From NCBI GenBank assembly GCA_029215795.1, contig JARDYH010000002.1, forward strand, positions 66,813,001 to 66,877,000: a DNA stretch of 64,000 bases, given 5' to 3'. This DNA is from Anniella stebbinsi (taxonomy: Eukaryota > Chordata > Lepidosauria > Squamata > Anniellidae). Shown one piece after another: positions 43,549 to 54,155 of this stretch (positions are counted from its first letter, which is position 1; every line of letters starts with the position of its first letter). The notes under the pieces were generated by a model, which worked only from the letters and a program-made list of their open reading frames with translations, was not told the DNA's origin and made no database searches. The translations under genes were made by a program, and so were the position numbers.

Positions 43549-44940
43549 GATAGTTGGTGCCTTTGAGCACCACTCACTCTGCCAACTCTCACCCCATCTT
43601 CCCTTGGTTACAGCCATCCAAACTTTATCCTTCTCTATCCCAACTCCTTCCATAGAAACCAATTTTATCATCCATAGTCTTAATAGCTGAACAGCTGAGG
43701 AGCTGGATAAAAATACTTTAAATAAAAAAAAAATGATTAAAAAAATGGAACCTCTATGTTGAGAGGCAGTATATCTACCAGGTGCTGGGGACAAACAGCA
43801 GGGGAAGGCTATCACCTTAACACCATGTTTGTGAACTTCCAGAGGCACTTGGCTAGCCACCAGAGGTGTGCACTGAGTCCCAGCTTACACACGAATCCCA
43901 TCTTGGTACTTCAGAAAATGACCTAATTCTGCTTCGACTGGTTCAGTTGCCATCTGCTTTGACTCAAGTACCAAACCTGAATTGAGATTCCAAAATCTGT
44001 AGCTTTCATGGGTTTTTTTTTAACAAACAAACAAACCCTACCCATTATTACTTTTGTTCTGTTTGTCTGAATTGAATTGAATTTTCAGGAATAGTTGCCC
44101 CTTCTGAACAGTTCTACTATGTTTCAGATGAGTAGGAGCAAACTTGCCTATAAGTCCATCCAAAGAGGATGCACTTATTCTCCCTACGTTCCTTGTAGAC
44201 CATTGTTGTGAAAATGATAGACAGCCTAGAGGTGTCTCTAAGTAAGAAACAGACCTGGCCGAACCGAAGTCCTGCCTCAAGTGACCCCCCCCCACTTCTT
44301 CTCTCCATGCCTGCCTCCCTGTTCTCATGTGGCAGTGGCAGCTTTCAGCTCCCCCCTCCCCCCTCTTGTGCCATGGCAGGGACTCCCAGCTCCCTGCTTT
44401 CACGGGGTGGTGGCTCCTCCTCCCTTCTTCAGCTGGGAGACTCTGCCAAATTAACATGAGAGGTCTTGCAACATTTTGGCCTAGTCTCCCAGTCAGGAGT
44501 CCCATGGGCCATGGCTGGGGCAGAAGGTGGGAGCCACCGGCCAGGGGAGGGAGGGAGGAGGAGCTGCTGCCACCATTGCTGCTGGGCGAATGCAAGGTGT
44601 TGGCCGGCTGGCCAAGCTAGCAGGCAGCTAGGGATGGAAGTGGTGTCAGTGGGAGGGAAAGAGAGAGAGAGAATGGCCAGCTAAGCAGCTGTGGGGCTTT
44701 TGGATGGGGAGGGTGGAAAAATTCACCACTTTTCACAGCCTGTGCTACCTGCTGAGTCCACTTCTTGCTGCTTAATTGTAAGAAACTTGCTGGCCCTGGT
44801 AATAAACTTAGAAAGTTTCAGAAACTTGGGTGCACCACTTCATGTGGAAGGGGAATCATGTCCCCAAGCAAGAAACCTACAAAGTTTCTGAAGGATAGGA
44901 GCAGGGGCTATGTGCTTTCAGGGTGTTGAGAGAATATTTC
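42607..44940. other. Host non-coding DNA
   Basis: No gene recognised. An (ATT)n tract lies at 43509-43549; its minus-strand poly-Asn reading is an artefact of the repeat. A purine/pyrimidine-rich GC patch lies at 44280-44700 without recognisable domains. Confidence 0.4.
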
Positions 44941-44989
44941 AGTGTGATCATACCAATAGCTTGTGATAACAGCATTTAATTAACTCAGA

Positions 44990-45475
44990 TACTAATATTG
45001 ATTTCATTCTACTAATAAATACATGTAACTGTTTTCTTGTAAGATAAAACCAGCAATGTACTAGCTAGATGAGGAAAAACTGCCTTCTTGTAGAGTTGTA
45101 AGCCTTCACCATAATGAACTTTGTTCCATTAGCAACTAGATGCATTCTGTTTGTTTTAGTTCATCTTGACCTAGAGACAAGATACATCATTCCTATGAGA
45201 TACCCTGTATTATTGTAAACTTTCCCTTGGCACAAAAGTTATGCTGTACAATGTTCAGATTATGCTAATTCTGATGTTTCCAGTTCCCTATATAAGAGTG
45301 ATACCCTATATACTTAATTCAGGCAGAGGTCTTTCTCTGGCTCCATCAGCTGATGAATTCCTCAATAAACTTACTTCTGAGAACTGAGCGTATGTAAGTA
45401 TCATTGGTCTCCACTACGAAATCGAGTCTAGTTGCTTGAATATAACTCCTTTGAGTTATTGGGGGGGGGGGAGTC
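44990..45475 (+). mobile_element. Possible LTR fragment
   Basis: A CCCTATATAAGAGTG box (about 45290) is followed about 70 nt later by CCTCAATAAACTTAC and a GT-rich stretch, then a G-run. TATA plus AATAAA at this spacing resembles a retroviral LTR core. I could not define TG/CA ends or a target duplication, so the call is weak. Confidence 0.3.
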
Positions 45476-45689
45476 ACCAATATATGAGAAGTCCCTTCCC
45501 TTTCAAAAGTCAATCTTCCCTAGAGCATTCATAGGCTAGTAAATGTTTCAACACATTAGAAAGAATTAGAGTAAAGATCCTTCTTATAAGGAATCAGTGA
45601 CAATAAATGACCCCTTTCTCATAAGAGGGTGCCATAGGCCCCCCCCCCCGGGGAGACCCAAATTCCCGCGACACAGGGAGACCATTCTT

Positions 45690-45783
45690 GGCCATTCTTC
45701 TAATTCTATCAGGCTTCACTATGATTGAAAACTAGTTTAAGGCTTTTTTCACAGTGAAGCCTAATAGAGTTAGAAGAATGGCC
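45690..45783. repeat. 31-bp inverted-repeat hairpin
   Basis: The left arm 45690-45720 (GGCCATTCTTCTAATTCTAT...) pairs with the right arm 45753-45783 with few mismatches across a 32-nt loop. It lies just upstream of Ngaro element 2 and could be a small foldback element. Confidence 0.65.
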
Positions 45784-45990
45784 ACACCATGGTCCCATTC
45801 TTGCTCTTGCTCTCCCCCATAGCACCATGATTGCAGTTCCATGTAAAGTGTGCCCTATGATTAAAAGGTGGGCCTGTCAGTCACTGCTTTTAGAGAAAGG
45901 AAACCAAAAGTGCCCTCACAATGTGACCAGCTTGTCCGGACACGTGTGGGCTGTTGCGGGTGGGGGCTGGGAAGAAGGAGTAGCATGTAA

Positions 45991-46345
45991 GGCCCCCTCC
46001 ACAAGAATGCGCCTTTGCGCCTGGTTCCGCGATTATGCGCATTATCGCGGAGGCGCATTTACTCACAATCCCTCTGCACGGGAGGCGGCGAGAAGCGGCG
46101 AAGCGCATTAAAAGATGCCCAAAAAGCGCTTTCCAGGTAGTTAATGCGCATAATCGCTTGTTCACACAGCGAAAATGCGCTTTAACGGCCGGAGCAAAAT
46201 AAAAGTCGCTATTTAACGCGCGTTCGAAAATGCGCATTATCGGGGAGATAACGCGCCTGTACGCCCGTTTTGCGCTCCGCTCGTGTGTAGGTAAAATTTA
46301 TAATGAGCCTTCAAGGCTCATTAAACGCCCCGTGTGGAGGAGGCC
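45991..46345. mobile_element. Harbinger-like MITE, 355 bp, TAA TSD
   Basis: Inverted ends GGCCCCCTCCACA and TGTGGAGGAGGCC, flanked by TAA at 45988-45990 and 46346-46348, interrupt A1. The A2 copy at 47281 reads CATGTAAGCCTGCC with a single TAA, the exact empty site. A 3-bp TWA duplication with GG-rich termini fits PIF/Harbinger. Motifs of the type TGCGCATTATCG recur inside (near 46035, 46145 and 46230), along with the palindrome AATGAGCCTT/AAGGCTCATT near 46302-46322. Confidence 0.85.
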
Positions 46346-46404
46346 TAAGCCTGCCATTGGCAGCCTTCAAAATAGGGCCGTGGTGACGAGGAGGGGTGGA
46401 AGAG

Positions 46405-46410
46405 TATAAA
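46405..46410 (+). promoter_or_regulatory. TATA box in A1 of Ngaro element 2
   Basis: TATAAA in GAGTATAAATTG; repeated in A2 at 47341-47346. Position equivalent to TATATTA in element 1. Confidence 0.5.
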
Positions 46411-46745
46411 TTGTACTCACCCCTCCCATTTGCATCTCCTTGCTTGCAGCTCGCTTGGAGAGTGGTAGGAGCAAGGAGTGGCGGAGAGGAACCTCAGTGG
46501 CGGCTGGAGCTCTTTGGAGGCGACGGAGACAGTGGAGGGGCTTCGGCGGCAGCGGCGGCGGCGGCAGTCCGGTGGAGGTTCCAGCAGCAGTAGCAGGATT
46601 GATGGCGGCAGGAGATTGGCGGCAGCAGCGGCAGCGAGGGAGTTCGGCAGCGACTAAGGGAGTGACTGAGGCAGCAGCAGCGGCAGGCGCTCCCCACATC
46701 GGCGGCGTGAGCTCAGCGGAAGCCTGAGCTCCGCAGCAGCAGCGG

Positions 46746-47204
46746 CATACTGCAAGACAAGTTTGGGAGTAATAAATAGGTTGTTAATTAACAATTGGTC
46801 ACGTCATGAATCTGGCAGGTAGGTGCGGACATCTGATGGGACAGGGCTGGAGAGCATTCACAGGCACTATTCAGGTGATTAGTAATTCCTGAGGGCTCCC
46901 AGCTGTGAGTTTTATGGCCTCAGCTGGTGGGATAAGGATTACTTTTGAGGCCAACCTTTCTCCCCCACCCGGATCCGCATGGAGTGGGGAGGGGCGGACA
47001 CCGGAAGGTCTTCCTACCCCGAACGGGGAAACCTGTGTAGTGGTGAGAGTCGGCACCACTTAACAGGTGGTGAATGTCTCGTCCTATAAAGATAGATGTC
47101 CGCTTCGGTTTACCCAATCTGCAGATCTGTAAAAAAGTGGCCCTATTTTAAATCCAAGTACTGTGTCTTGAGTCTTCTTGTCTCCAGTCTCCATTTCTCA
47201 CAAG
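46746..47204 (+). repeat. B1 repeat of Ngaro element 2
   Basis: This 459-bp copy runs from CATACTGCAAGACAAG to CTCACAAG. It holds the hairpin AGTGGTG / CACCACT (47039-47045 with 47054-47060). The poly(A) signal position reads TGTAAAAAAG here, against TCTAATAAAG in B2, so this copy has lost the AATAAA hexamer. Confidence 0.85.
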
Positions 47205-47382
47205 TGCCCTCACAATGTGACTGGCTTGTCCGGACACGTGCGGGCCGTTGCGGGTGGGGGCTGGGAAGAAGGAGTAGCATGTAAGCCTGCCATTGGCAGG
47301 CTTCAAAATAGGGCCGTGGTGACGAGGAGGGGTGGAAGAGTATAAATTGTACTCACCCCTCCCATTTGCATCTCCTTGCTTG
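47202..47382 (+). repeat. A2 repeat of Ngaro element 2
   Basis: This 181-bp copy matches A1 minus the Harbinger-like insertion. It shares the AAG at the B1/A2 junction, as expected for a circle junction. Confidence 0.85.
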
Positions 47383-47498
47383 TGGCTCCCTCCCTCCCTC
47401 CCTGTAGGCAGTGTGGGTTCGCTGGTTGCCTTATGGGACCAAGCAGGAATTTTTTGCTCATAAAACACATTTATGTATATGAGTTTTTTCGCCTACTT
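47383..47498 (+). other. Spacer C of Ngaro element 2
   Basis: This 116-bp spacer is single-copy and resembles 14251-14432 of element 1, with CTCCCTCCCTCCC, GGAATTTTTTGCTCATAA and GAGTTTTTTCGCCTACTTCA. Confidence 0.75.
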
Positions 47499-47957
47499 CA
47501 TACTGCAAGACAGGTTTGGGAGTAATAAATAGGTTGTTAATTAACAATTGGTCACGTCATGAATCTGGCAGGTAGGTGCGGACATCTGATGGGACAGGGC
47601 TGGTGAGCATTCACAGGCACTATTCAGGTGATTAGTAATTCCTGAGGGCTCCCAGCTGTGAGTTTTACGGCCTCAGCTGGTGGGATAAGGATTACTTTTG
47701 AGACCAACCTTTCTCTCCCACCCGGATCCGCATGGAGTGGGGAGGGGCGGACACCAGAAGGTCTTCCTACCCCGAACGGGGAAACCTGTGTAGTGGCGAG
47801 GGTCAGCGCCACTTAACAGGTGGTGAATGTCTCGCCCTATAAAGATAGATGTCCGCTTCGGTTTACCCAATCTGCAGATCTCTAATAAAGTGGCCCTATT
47901 TTCAATCCAAGTACTGTGTCTTGACTCTTCTTGTCTCCAGTCTCCATTTCTCGCAAG
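47499..47957 (+). repeat. B2 repeat, 3' end of Ngaro element 2
   Basis: This 459-bp copy has the hairpin AGTGGCG / CGCCACT (47792-47798 with 47807-47813) and the poly(A) signal AATAAA at 47884-47889. It ends TCTCGCAAG at 47957. Confidence 0.85.
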
Positions 47958-48333
47958 ATGCTGTTTGCAGGAGACATAAAGTCCGTATGTCTCTGAAACA
48001 CAACTCATTAACAAAGCCTCATTCTAGAATGGCTTCAGTTCTGTTGGCTTCAGTGAGAAGCTTGCTTGACCTCGGGATGCAACAGAACCAGAGCGAAGCA
48101 AACTGATTTTGCTCAGGCTTCAGGCTCTGCCCAAATCCAATGCATATCCCTGGTAGCCACTATTCTGTTGGAAACAGAATGCTGGCTTATATGGATGAGA
48201 GACTTGCCCAAGACCCCAAATTGATGAAAAGACATGAATAGAGCCTGAGCCCTAAACATCAAAACACTCCTTTGACTCAACCTTTACTGCTGCAATATCC
48301 ATTTTACAGTAGGCAAACTAGACATCCTGAAAG
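47958..48333. other. Non-coding flank
   Basis: Nothing recognised. Confidence 0.4.
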
Positions 48334-48338
48334 ATAAG

Positions 48339-48839
48339 TGTCAGGGAAAATTTAAGTTTAAGTTGTCTAAAAGTTGATTGGACAAAAGTTTGAGTGTCCA
48401 GAAGGACTGAACAATCCAGCTGAAGTCAATGAGCAGAGAGAGAAAGTTTTTTTCTATGCTGCAGAGAAAGGTCAATCTGATAGTTGGAATGTTTCTGCTA
48501 GGATAAGGTAATTGAACTGTGCTGAGCTAGGGTCCAGAAATGTATATAAGACAGCTTTAATAACAATGGCTGTGGTGGGTCAGGCTGGAGTTATGTGGAA
48601 CGGAGACTGGTGTATGAGAGATTTGATGAAGGACTAGGCTACGCTATAGCCATATGGAAAAGCCTGTATATATCTGGAGAAATCAGTTGTGCCTTGTATA
48701 TATTTATATACTGGAACACAAGTAAAGGACTTGTATTATACACAACTTGCTGAGTGTGAGTATTTCTTCTGCTGCTGGGATTTTACTGGACTTTATTGCT
48801 TACTCAAGTGCAGGCAGCACTTGTTTTCTTCCTTCAACA
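48339..48839 (+). mobile_element. Solo LTR, 501 bp, 5-bp TSD
   Basis: Starts TGTCAGGGAAAA and ends CCTTCAACA, flanked by ATAAG at 48334-48338 and 48840-48844. A TATATAAG box is at 48543-48550 and an AGTAAA poly(A)-like signal at 48721-48726, followed by GT-rich sequence. TG..CA ends with a 5-bp duplication fit a gypsy-like or endogenous-retroviral solo LTR. No internal genes. Confidence 0.78.
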
Positions 48840-48849
48840 ATAAGAGCCT

Positions 48850-49619
48850 GACTCAAGACCACAATATATGAATGTATCAAAGACTTTTTAATTAATTTCT
48901 CCCCAAAATCATCTCCTTCCCAGATTTTGAATTGTGTAATAGAACACTGAGAGCCAATGAATATGCTCACAACATCAAGTCACCATTAACAACTTGGCTG
49001 CCAGGTTCTCAATCAGTTTAAAGTTTTTGAAGACTTTTCATATAGAATACATCACAGCAATCAAGCAAGGTTGTTACTAAAGCATGGGTAAACAATTAAG
49101 TCTTACCAAGGTCATACTAGTGAAACTGTCACTTTCTGTTGTTTGTTTGTTTGTTTGTTTTACATAGATGGATGGTCTCCGTTAATGGATTATCTCAATT
49201 CCTGTTTTCTTTATTAGCTGCCTTCACATTTCTCTTCTTTTATCTATATAAATAAAAGGAAGTTGTTGTATGTCATCGATGGACTCATAAACTGTACATC
49301 CGATTGTTATGGAACTTTTAGGACTTGTTCTACCACTCTCTGGGATGGTTTTAAGCAGCACTACAGCGAGCAGATGTTTAACCATACAAGGTTCATTTTT
49401 TCATGTTTATTAGACATTAAAAAGCCCCAAATATTGAAAAGAAAGCACGTTAAAGTATGAAGAAAAAGGGGGGGGGGAGAACAAGCACAATTTGAAGCTA
49501 GGGAGGATTAGTAGGTCGGATTATAGGTTCTCCCCCTCTCCTCTGCTGTGGGGGCTATAGGAGTGGACCATGGCAGGGACCATGGCAGGGGTGTCAGCAG
49601 ACATGACTTCACTCAGGCA
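48850..49619. other. Non-coding
   Basis: No gene recognised. A (GTTT)n run lies at 49141-49159; G-run at 49469-49477. Confidence 0.4.
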
Positions 49620-50030
49620 TAGAGTGACCATATTTGGGAAACCAAAAAAGAGGACACCCAGTGGAGGTGGGTGAGAAAGCAGCTTTCTGGGGCCTCAAGA
49701 AAGCGCATAATTCCCCATCCCCACTGCTCCAATTGGCACATTTAAGGCCCCAGTTGGAACAATTTGGGGGTGGCGGGAAAGCATGTCATTCCCGACCCTC
49801 CCCTCCATGCTCCAATTGGGGCCTTTTCTATAATATCCAGGAATATCACGCTTTACCCTTTAAGGACCCAATTGGTGCAGTGGAGGGGAATGACATGCCT
49901 ACAGAAAGCGTGTCATTCCCCCCACCATGCTAACAGCCGACTTAAAGAGGAAAGTGTTTAATTCCAGGACACCCAGGATAGAACAAAACCCAAGACAAAT
50001 CCGGGGAAAGGCTGACAGTTAGTCACCCTA
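49620..50030. mobile_element. hAT-type non-autonomous element, 411 bp
   Basis: Left end TAGAGTGACCATA, right end TTAGTCACCCTA. Flanks CTCAGGCA (49612-49619) and CTCAAGCG (50031-50038) match at 6 of 8. CACCCAGTGG and GACACCCAGGA blocks lie near the ends. No transposase. Confidence 0.65.
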
Positions 50031-50039
50031 CTCAAGCGG

Positions 50040-50700
50040 GGTGAACACAATGTGTCCAACTTTGACAGCTTTGTAAGTTTGCTTGAAGGCTTCTCTGTAT
50101 CAACCTAAAGGCAATTCCAACCCATGCAAAGCCAGGCCCATTCACGAATTTTATTTTTATTTTTTAAAAAACAAATTGTCCTTTAAACATTTCCCCCTGC
50201 CCTTAAATTTATTGATAAAGGTTCAGCTATTTATCGAGGGCATGGCCCAATGAACATTACAAGGCAAACATTTACTCAGAATGAAATTGAACTCTGTTCA
50301 GTAGGGCTTACTTCCAGATTAGTGAGCATAGGAACATGGTGAGCACAACCTTAAGTGCTTTTCACTCCCATTTGAAACATATGCGCTTAACTTTCCCATT
50401 GAAATAAATGAGGTTACAAAATTCTTGACTGTAGCTGAAGTTGTTTCTTATAATTTTATATTTATAAAAGATTATATCTATGGAATCCAATTTTATGGCG
50501 TGTTTACTTGGACATAAATTCCACTTTGTGTAATGGTGTTTTCTCCAGGATACATGTGGCTAGGCAACCCAATCTCATGAATGTTTACTCAGATGTAACT
50601 CAATGGGGCTTATTTCTAAGTCAGTGTGCATAGGAATGTAGATACAATTCTATGCCCTCTTACTTGTAAATAAGTGGCATCACTTTTGAGTAAATATGCA
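50040..50700. other. Non-coding
   Basis: No gene recognised. Several ACTCAGAATGAAATTG/TACTCAGATGTAACTC-like short phrases recur but no boundary is clear. Confidence 0.4.
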
Positions 50701-50708
50701 TAGTAAAT

Positions 50709-51028
50709 TAGGCTGACCAGATAAAATCCAGGTCAGGGCTCATGTAACTTTAACAGTTGTAGAGAAAAGGGAATTTCAGCCGGTGTCATTTGTATGCAAT
50801 TAGTCCCTGGTGAAATTCCCTCTTCATCACAACAGTTAAAGGTGCAGGCACTATACTAGAGTGACCATAATCAAAAGAAGGCAAGGCCCCTGCAACTTTA
50901 ACAGTTGTGATGAAGAGGGAATTTCACCAGGAACTAATTGCATACAAATGACGCCTACTGAAATTCCTTTTTCTCTACAACTGTTAAAGTTACATGAGCC
51001 CTGACCTGGATTTTATCTGGTCAGCCTA
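50709..51028. mobile_element. Palindromic hAT-type MITE, copy 3, perfect TSD
   Basis: 320 bp, TAGGCTGACCAGATAAAATC ... TCTGGTCAGCCTA, with identical 8-bp flanks TAGTAAAT at 50701-50708 and 51029-51036. This copy best fixes the boundaries and hAT assignment of the family. Confidence 0.88.
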
Positions 51029-51059
51029 TAGTAAATTCCTTAGTACCCACCTTACTCAA

Positions 51060-51150
51060 CCTAGTGCCCTCCTGGTATTTGAACTACAATTCCAATCAGC
51101 CACTGCCAGCATGGCCACTGGCCAAGGATGATGGGAGTTGAAGTCTAAAT
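51060..51150. repeat. Palindromic interspersed repeat
   Basis: GCCCTCCTGGTATTTGAACTAC ends and the inverted GATGGGAGTTGAAGTC arm match the family at 1190 and 31897. Confidence 0.55.
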
Positions 51151-52065
51151 GTTGCTTTTGTCTTTCCTAAATTAATTCTCCTTTCTCCTTGCCTTCTTGT
51201 GTTGTAGTTATTTTGTCATAGCCCCACAGATAATAAAAGTGGTGTTAATCTTCAGTATGGACATATCTATCTGCTCTAACAGCCAGTACAGTGTGTTATG
51301 GGCTTAACCTGTGTAGATTCTCTATCTCCTACAGCAATAGTAGATTATTAAGACTATTACTTCCTATTTATTACATGGTGTGTTCATTAATTACTTTATG
51401 CATTCCTTTCACTGTGGATGGGGGTATGTGCTGAAACAAATTTAACACCAAGAAATTGCACTTAAAAAATCTCTATATTTCATAACTTTATATGTTTTCA
51501 GCATTCCCAGGCCTTTGCCATACCTAAACGCTTCTTTATCTCTAGTTAGGCTATTGCCAAATTGCTTCCATTTGTACATTATTCATATGAGGCAAAAGCT
51601 TTTAAATGTGTTTGACAAGACAACTTCTTAAGCAAAGTCATTAAGATAACAGACCTCTGCAGGGAAGGAAGTTATTCAGATTATACATAAAACCTCTTGT
51701 GCATATATACTGCAAGGCTCCTATCCCTCCTTTCCTCCCCTTCCTATTTTTGTCTCTCAAACAGCTTGCGGGGGGGGGGGGGGAATGTAACAAATCACCA
51801 CTTTGCTGCAAGTAATGGATGTTTCTGCTGATGTGCAAAAGCAAAACAGTTCTGCTCACAGTTATAAAACACTGAAAATGGGAATATAGCCCAAGGAAAG
51901 ATTTTTGCATTTAAAGCTCAAAGGTAATTTTAGAGACTCTGGATATTAAAAAAGCAACACCTTGTTTCTCATTCCAAAGAAAAGCAAATATTTTAAAATA
52001 CATACAGAATCAAGTGGCTTGTGATTAAGGGATTCACAAGCCATTAAAAGATCAGATTTTTGTTA
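51151..52065. other. Host non-coding DNA
   Basis: Nothing recognised; G-run at 51769-51783. Confidence 0.4.
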
Positions 52066-52067
52066 CA

Positions 52068-52072
<5 letters not shown>

Positions 52073-52102
<30 letters not shown>

Positions 52103-53035
52103 TATTACATTTCTATACTGCCCCATAGCCAAAGCTCTCTGGGTGGTTTACAAAGATTAAAAAATTAAAAATTAAAAATAGATATACAAAATTAAAAAGC
52201 ATAAAAACAGACAACATACAAGGTCAATATACATTTAAAAACAACTTTAAACTCTCAGCCACCTAATTGATCTTGGGTTCAATTAAAAAACTAAACATAT
52301 GCTATTAAATGCCTTGGAGAAGAGAAAAGTCCTGACCTGGCGCTGAAAAGATAACAATGTTGGCGCCAGGCAGGCCATTCCATAATTGGGGGGCACCACT
52401 GAGAAGGCCCTCTCCCCTGTTGCCTTCCTCCGAGCTTCCCTTGGAGTAGGTACCCAGAGGAGGACCTTAGATGTTGAGCATAATGTACAGGTAGAGGCAT
52501 TCCATCAAGTATTGTGGCCCCAAGCTGTGTGAGGCTTTATAGGTTAAAACCACCACTTTGAATCGGGCTCAGAAACATACAGGCAGCTAATGCAAGTGGG
52601 TCACAGTCAGTCTTATATGTTCGAACCTCTTGGTCCTTGTGATTAATCTGGCTGCTGCATTTTGCACAAACTGAAGCTTCTGAACCATCATCAAAGGCAG
52701 CCCCATGTAGAGTGCATTGCAGTAATCTAACTTGGAGGTTACCAGAGCATAGACAACTGAGCCAGGTTATCCCTGTACAGATAGGGGTGTAGCTGGGCTA
52801 CCAACCGAAGTTGGTAGAAGGCACTCCTTGCCACCGAGGCCACCTGAGCCTCAAGTGACAAAGATGGTTCTAGGAGAACCACCAAATTATGGACTTGCTC
52901 CTTCAGGGGAAGTGCAACCCCATCCAGAATAGGTTGAACACCCTCCATCCGGTCAGAAGACCCACCCACTAACAGCATCTCAGTCTTGTCTGGATTGAGT
53001 TTCAGTTTATTAGCCCTCATCCAGTCCATTGTCAC
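52073..53035 (-). pseudogene. L2-clade LINE, 3' third
   Basis: The minus-strand translation gives MDWMRANKLKLNPDKTEMLL, VQPILDGVALPLKEQVH, SVARSAFYQLRLVAQLHPYL, then (with a frame break near 52740) SKLDYCNALYMGLPL-type and LHWLP-type sequence. The 3' end has an (ATT)n tail seen on the plus strand as (TTA)n at 52073-52102. Same subfamily as 42085-42535. Confidence 0.8.
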
Positions 53036-53110
53036 GCCCCATACAATTCTGCTTGCATATACATTGTTTTGTAGTTATGTGCACATATATTTGTGGTAGG
53101 AACAAAAAGT

Positions 53111-53242
53111 AGGCCATATCTACACCAAGCAGCGTATAACATTTTGAAAGTAGTTTGAAAATGGTGTATGGAATGTGTCATAAGCCCAACAGTTGTTAAT
53201 ACTGCTATAAACCGTTATAAAGCAGTAGTGTAGTTCCTACCT
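53111..53242 (+). mobile_element. Short MITE-like element, copy 2
   Basis: AGGCCATATCTACACCAAGC ... AAAGCAGTAGTGTAG. Same family as 2810-2934 and 54006-54155. Confidence 0.55.
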
Positions 53243-54005
53243 ACATATCTACATACAGGCTGGCGCAAAACAGTTTGTTGCCTTGAGGTGAAGGAGAAGA
53301 TGTCCCGCTCCCCAAGGATTCCATATACAGAAGCAGATAGGTCTGGCAGCTGAATCTTACTTTAACTAATGATGGGACAGTGTCTTCTACTGTGCCTGAG
53401 GGCAGCAGGCTAATGTCTGGGGTTCATGGCAGGCTGTGTGACACAAAAAGCTCTGTCCTCCATTACCCATGCTAGCTCATTGATATGGCTGTTCTCTCCT
53501 AGCGTTCACCCCTTGAGACAGCCTCCACACTCTGCCTAATGGTTGGGCAAGCCCTGTATATTTCTCATTCTTTTTATAGGAGAATACACACTGAATTTAT
53601 GACACACAATTATAATTAGGAAGACACGCATTACTTATAAAGAGCACAAACATAAAAGTCTTTGTAATGCAGAAGTACTCATGGCTCCCAACCCCCAACC
53701 CCCTGTCTGTAGTATCCAAAGATCACAGACATTTTTATTTATAGTCATTTTGGATATCTGGCTGGCTTTCTATTAAACTTTTCATTTCCCCAAATGTATA
53801 CATTTTAAACCCATAGATAAGCTTTGCAATTGGATGGATATAAGGATTTTTTCATTTTCACACAAAAGCTGATTAGCTAATTAGTGCTAACCTATCAGTT
53901 GAGTACATTACATTAAATAGAACAAAAGATTGAAGGATTGAAGATGTAACCCCTAGATTAATTTGTACATAACAGTATGACTGAACATGGGAAATATGAG
54001 ATTGG
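53243..54005. other. Non-coding
   Basis: Nothing recognised. Confidence 0.4.
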
Positions 54006-54155
54006 GAGCCCATCTACACACGCAGGATAAAACACTTTGAAAACGTTTTGAAAACTGTATATGGAATGTGTCCTGGGCCCCAACTGTTCTCAAAACTGTT
54101 ATAAACTGTTTTAAACCATTTTTAACAGTTTTAAAGCAGTAGTGTGGATAGGATC
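54006..54155 (+). mobile_element. Short MITE-like element, copy 3
   Basis: GAGCCCATCTACACACGCAG ... AAAGCAGTAGTGTGGATAGG, with the GGGCCCCAACTGTT core shared with the other copies. Confidence 0.55.

Larger units (their letters stand above)
45907..47957 (+). mobile_element. Second Ngaro-type element, non-autonomous (element 2)
   Basis: A1 (45907-46446, containing a MITE), a ~300-bp interior (46447-46745), B1 (46746-47204), A2 (47202-47382), spacer C (47383-47498) and B2 (47499-47957) repeat the architecture of element 1. It lacks Gag, RT, recombinase and hydrolase. B1 and B2 are each 459 bp with about 15 differences, so this copy is older than element 1. The A repeat (starting AAGTGCCCTCACAATGTGAC) is unrelated to that of element 1, while B and C share motifs with it. 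The interior is GCN-rich and has no credible gene. No flanking duplication is seen. Confidence 0.85.

Noticed and set aside
43435..43690. Frames with poly-Asn or poly-Leu
   Set aside because: They translate the (ATT)n tract at 43509-43549 and have no other support.
44280..44700. Possible CpG-island promoter
   Set aside because: GC-rich but with few CpGs and no adjacent gene; the open frames are low-complexity.
46367..46727. Ala/Gly/Arg-rich frames on both strands
   Set aside because: GCN-rich interior of the non-autonomous Ngaro element; every frame is open by composition and none shows a domain.
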